NCBI GenBank assembly: GCA_934630905.1
Contig: CAKTXN010000086.1
Span: 1 to 7,200 of the forward strand
DNA from: an uncultured Eggerthellaceae bacterium
GTDB lineage: Bacteria > Actinomycetota > Coriobacteriia > Coriobacteriales > Eggerthellaceae
Direction of reading: 5' to 3'
Length of the DNA stretch: 7,200 nucleotides
Below the pieces are notes generated by a model. That model saw nothing but the letters and a program-made list of their open reading frames with translations, was not told the DNA's origin and made no database searches. The stretch's first letter is position 1. The number at the start of each line of letters is the position of its first letter. Positions 5,781-7,200 of the stretch are shown one piece after another. The position numbers were made by a program, and so were the translations under genes.

Positions 5781-7200
5781 ATGGCCGACTATAAAGAATG
5801 GTTGGAACAGCTTGATCGCAAAGCCTACCACGATGGAGAGTGGCAGTGGGACGAAGACGGCTTCACCGTCACCCGTACCACCCATTGGTCACCTCCGGGC
5901 TGCCACATGGGCTGCGGCGTGTTGCTTTACACTAAAGACAACAAATTAGTAAAGGTGGAAGGCGACCCGCTGAACGCGGTTGCAAACGGCAAGCTGTGCG
6001 TTCGCTGCTTGGCAATGCCCGAAGCAGTAAATCACCCCGATCGTTTGAAGTACCCGCTAAAGCGCGCTGGCGAGCGCGGCGAGAACAAGTGGGAGCGCAT
6101 TTCCTGGGACGAAGCATACGATGAGATCACCGAAAAGGTCCTTAAGATTAAGGAAGAGTTCGGTTCCCAGTCTATCGTTGTTGTTCATGGTACCGGCCGC
6201 AACATTGGTTGGCAGGTTCCTTACTTCGCTTCTGCCTGCATGGAGACCCCGAACGTTTCCACGTTTGGTTTCACGGGCTTCGCTTGCTACCTGCCCCGCA
6301 TGATTGGCACTTCCGCGAAATTCGGCGATATGTTCATCTCCGACGCATCGCAGCAGCACTGGGATCGCTACAACAACCCCGATTGGCAAGTTCCGGGCGT
6401 TATCTTGGTATGGGGCAACGAACCCATCAAGTCTAACGCCGATGGCTTCTTGGGTCACTGGCTGGTTCAGTGCGTGCAAATGGGATCCAAGATCATCTCC
6501 GTCGATCCTCGCCTGACCTGGTGGGGTGCGCGTGCAGCTTACTGGTTGCCCGTTCGTCCTGGCACCGATGCCATTGTTGCTATGGCAATGCTGAACGTGA
6601 TCATTGCCGAGGATCTTTACGATCATGACTTCGTTGACTGCTGGACGTTTGGCTTTGACATGCTTGCCGAGCGCGTCGCAAACAAGACCCCCGAGTGGGC
6701 ATCCGAGATTTGCGACGTTGACCCCGAAGTTATTCGCGGCGCTGCACGTTTGATCGCTACTTCTTCAAGCTGCGCTTGCCAGTGGGGCTTGGCCTTCGAA
6801 CAGCAGATTGCAGCTTTGGGCGTTACCGAATCCGTGGCCGACATCATGGCTATTACGGGTAACATCGATAACCCCGGAGGAAACCTGCTTACCCGTTGCG
6901 CCTTCTTGATTGAAAAGCGTTACGGCTTGGGCGACGAGTACATTGACCCCGAGGTTTACGCTAAGAAACTGATTCCCGCAACTTCGGGCATCAACGAGTC
7001 GAATATCGTGTCCTGCGCGGACTCCGACGCAATTCTTGCCGCCTGCGAAACCGACGAGCCTTACAAGATTCAGATGTTCTGGATTCAGAGCTCCAACGCT
7101 TTGGCCTGCGCTTCCATGGACCCTGCACGTACGCGTGCCGCTCTGATGCGCGTTCCGTTCATTGTTGTTGCTGACCCGTTCATGACGCCGACCGCACAGG
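5781..7200 (+). CDS. Second molybdopterin-dependent oxidoreductase, catalytic subunit (partial, runs off right edge)
   Basis: The first 473 codons are present, starting MADYKEWLEQLDRKAYHDGEW with no twin-arginine signal, so it is cytoplasmic. It aligns without large gaps to the first oxidoreductase of this window, at roughly half identity by eye. The Fe-S region has the same pattern, Cys41-x3-Cys45-x27-Cys73-x2-Cys76, with Leu49 where a third cysteine would stand. Next come HGTGRN (136-141), GFTGFACYLPR (163-173; Cys169 matches Cys172 of the paralogue), VWGNEP, SVDPR and RPGTD. The C-terminal half lies outside the window, as does any small subunit gene. AGGAG about 6 bases before the ATG supports the start. 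Codons ending in T (GTT, GGT, GCT) are commoner than in the first enzyme's N-terminal part. The substrate is unknown; it is probably related to but distinct from that of the paralogue. Confidence 0.92.
   Translation, partial: MADYKEWLEQLDRKAYHDGEWQWDEDGFTVTRTTHWSPPGCHMGCGVLLYTKDNKLVKVEGDPLNAVANGKLCVRCLAMPEAVNHPDRLKYPLKRAGERGENKWERISWDEAYDEITEKVLKIKEEFGSQSIVVVHGTGRNIGWQVPYFASACMETPNVSTFGFTGFACYLPRMIGTSAKFGDMFISDASQQHWDRYNNPDWQVPGVILVWGNEPIKSNADGFLGHWLVQCVQMGSKIISVDPRLTWWGARAAYWLPVRPGTDAIVAMAMLNVIIAEDLYDHDFVDCWTFGFDMLAERVANKTPEWASEICDVDPEVIRGAARLIATSSSCACQWGLAFEQQIAALGVTESVADIMAITGNIDNPGGNLLTRCAFLIEKRYGLGDEYIDPEVYAKKLIPATSGINESNIVSCADSDAILAACETDEPYKIQMFWIQSSNALACASMDPARTRAALMRVPFIVVADPFMTPTAQ
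6048..6115 (+). repeat. 68-bp block nearly identical to the paralogous gene (inverted copy at 3065-3132)
   Basis: This is the partner copy of the block within the first oxidoreductase gene: 65 of 68 bases agree, most third codon positions included. It encodes KYPLKRAGERGENKWERISW and the next two codons, in the stretch between the Fe-S region and the first molybdopterin-fold motif. Confidence 0.7.

Noticed and set aside
5692..5949. Plus-strand frame starting ahead of the second oxidoreductase
   Set aside because: It runs out of frame through the start of the real gene, whose own ATG at 5781 has a good AGGAG site and a conserved N-terminus.
6057..6626. A 189-codon minus-strand open frame opposite the second oxidoreductase
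   Set aside because: It mirrors the same antisense artefact and its product resembles no family; the plus-strand gene has conserved motifs throughout.

Overview
The window looks like chromosomal DNA of a high-GC anaerobic gut actinobacterium of the Coriobacteriia, most likely Eggerthellaceae (Eggerthella/Gordonibacter/Adlercreutzia relatives). This is inferred from the gene types: two paralogous cytoplasmic molybdopterin oxidoreductases of the kind these bacteria carry in large numbers, a small two-cluster ferredoxin subunit, and a LuxR regulator fused to a 12-helix membrane domain. No database search was possible, so the genus and the substrates remain open.

Layout. Positions 1-166 (minus) hold the N-terminus of a major-facilitator-type transporter whose similarity stops after about 33 codons, just before a strong terminator-like hairpin (13-58). 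Positions 167-522 are non-coding, with short dyads, a direct repeat and a 3' hairpin (454-484) closing the next operon. Positions 523-3402 (minus) are a two-gene operon: a catalytic molybdoenzyme subunit (865-3402) followed with no gap by a 113-residue 4Fe-4S subunit (523-864). A 223-bp gap contains operator-like dyads. Positions 3626-5245 (minus) encode the membrane-anchored LuxR regulator, with a TTG start. A 535-bp gap rich in inverted repeats follows. From 5781 (plus) a second molybdoenzyme catalytic subunit, a close paralogue of the first, runs off the right edge.

Working model. The membrane regulator probably senses a small molecule and controls one or both flanking oxidoreductases. In support, the leaders of both contain a shared element, ATAA[C/T]ACCTC-N3-CCCCATG-[T/C]C, on the sense strand (minus 3504-3525; plus 5639-5660). 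The CCCCATG core also lies on the sense strand upstream of the transporter fragment (344-350). The enzymes lack Tat signals, so they probably act in the cytoplasm, with the small ferredoxin-like subunit passing electrons. The substrate could be a diet- or host-derived aromatic or another oxidised compound used as electron acceptor, but nothing in the sequence identifies it.

Most interesting: the regulator placed between two paralogous enzymes with a shared candidate operator, the non-standard cysteine pattern of both catalytic subunits, and a 68-bp nearly identical inverted block within the two enzyme genes.
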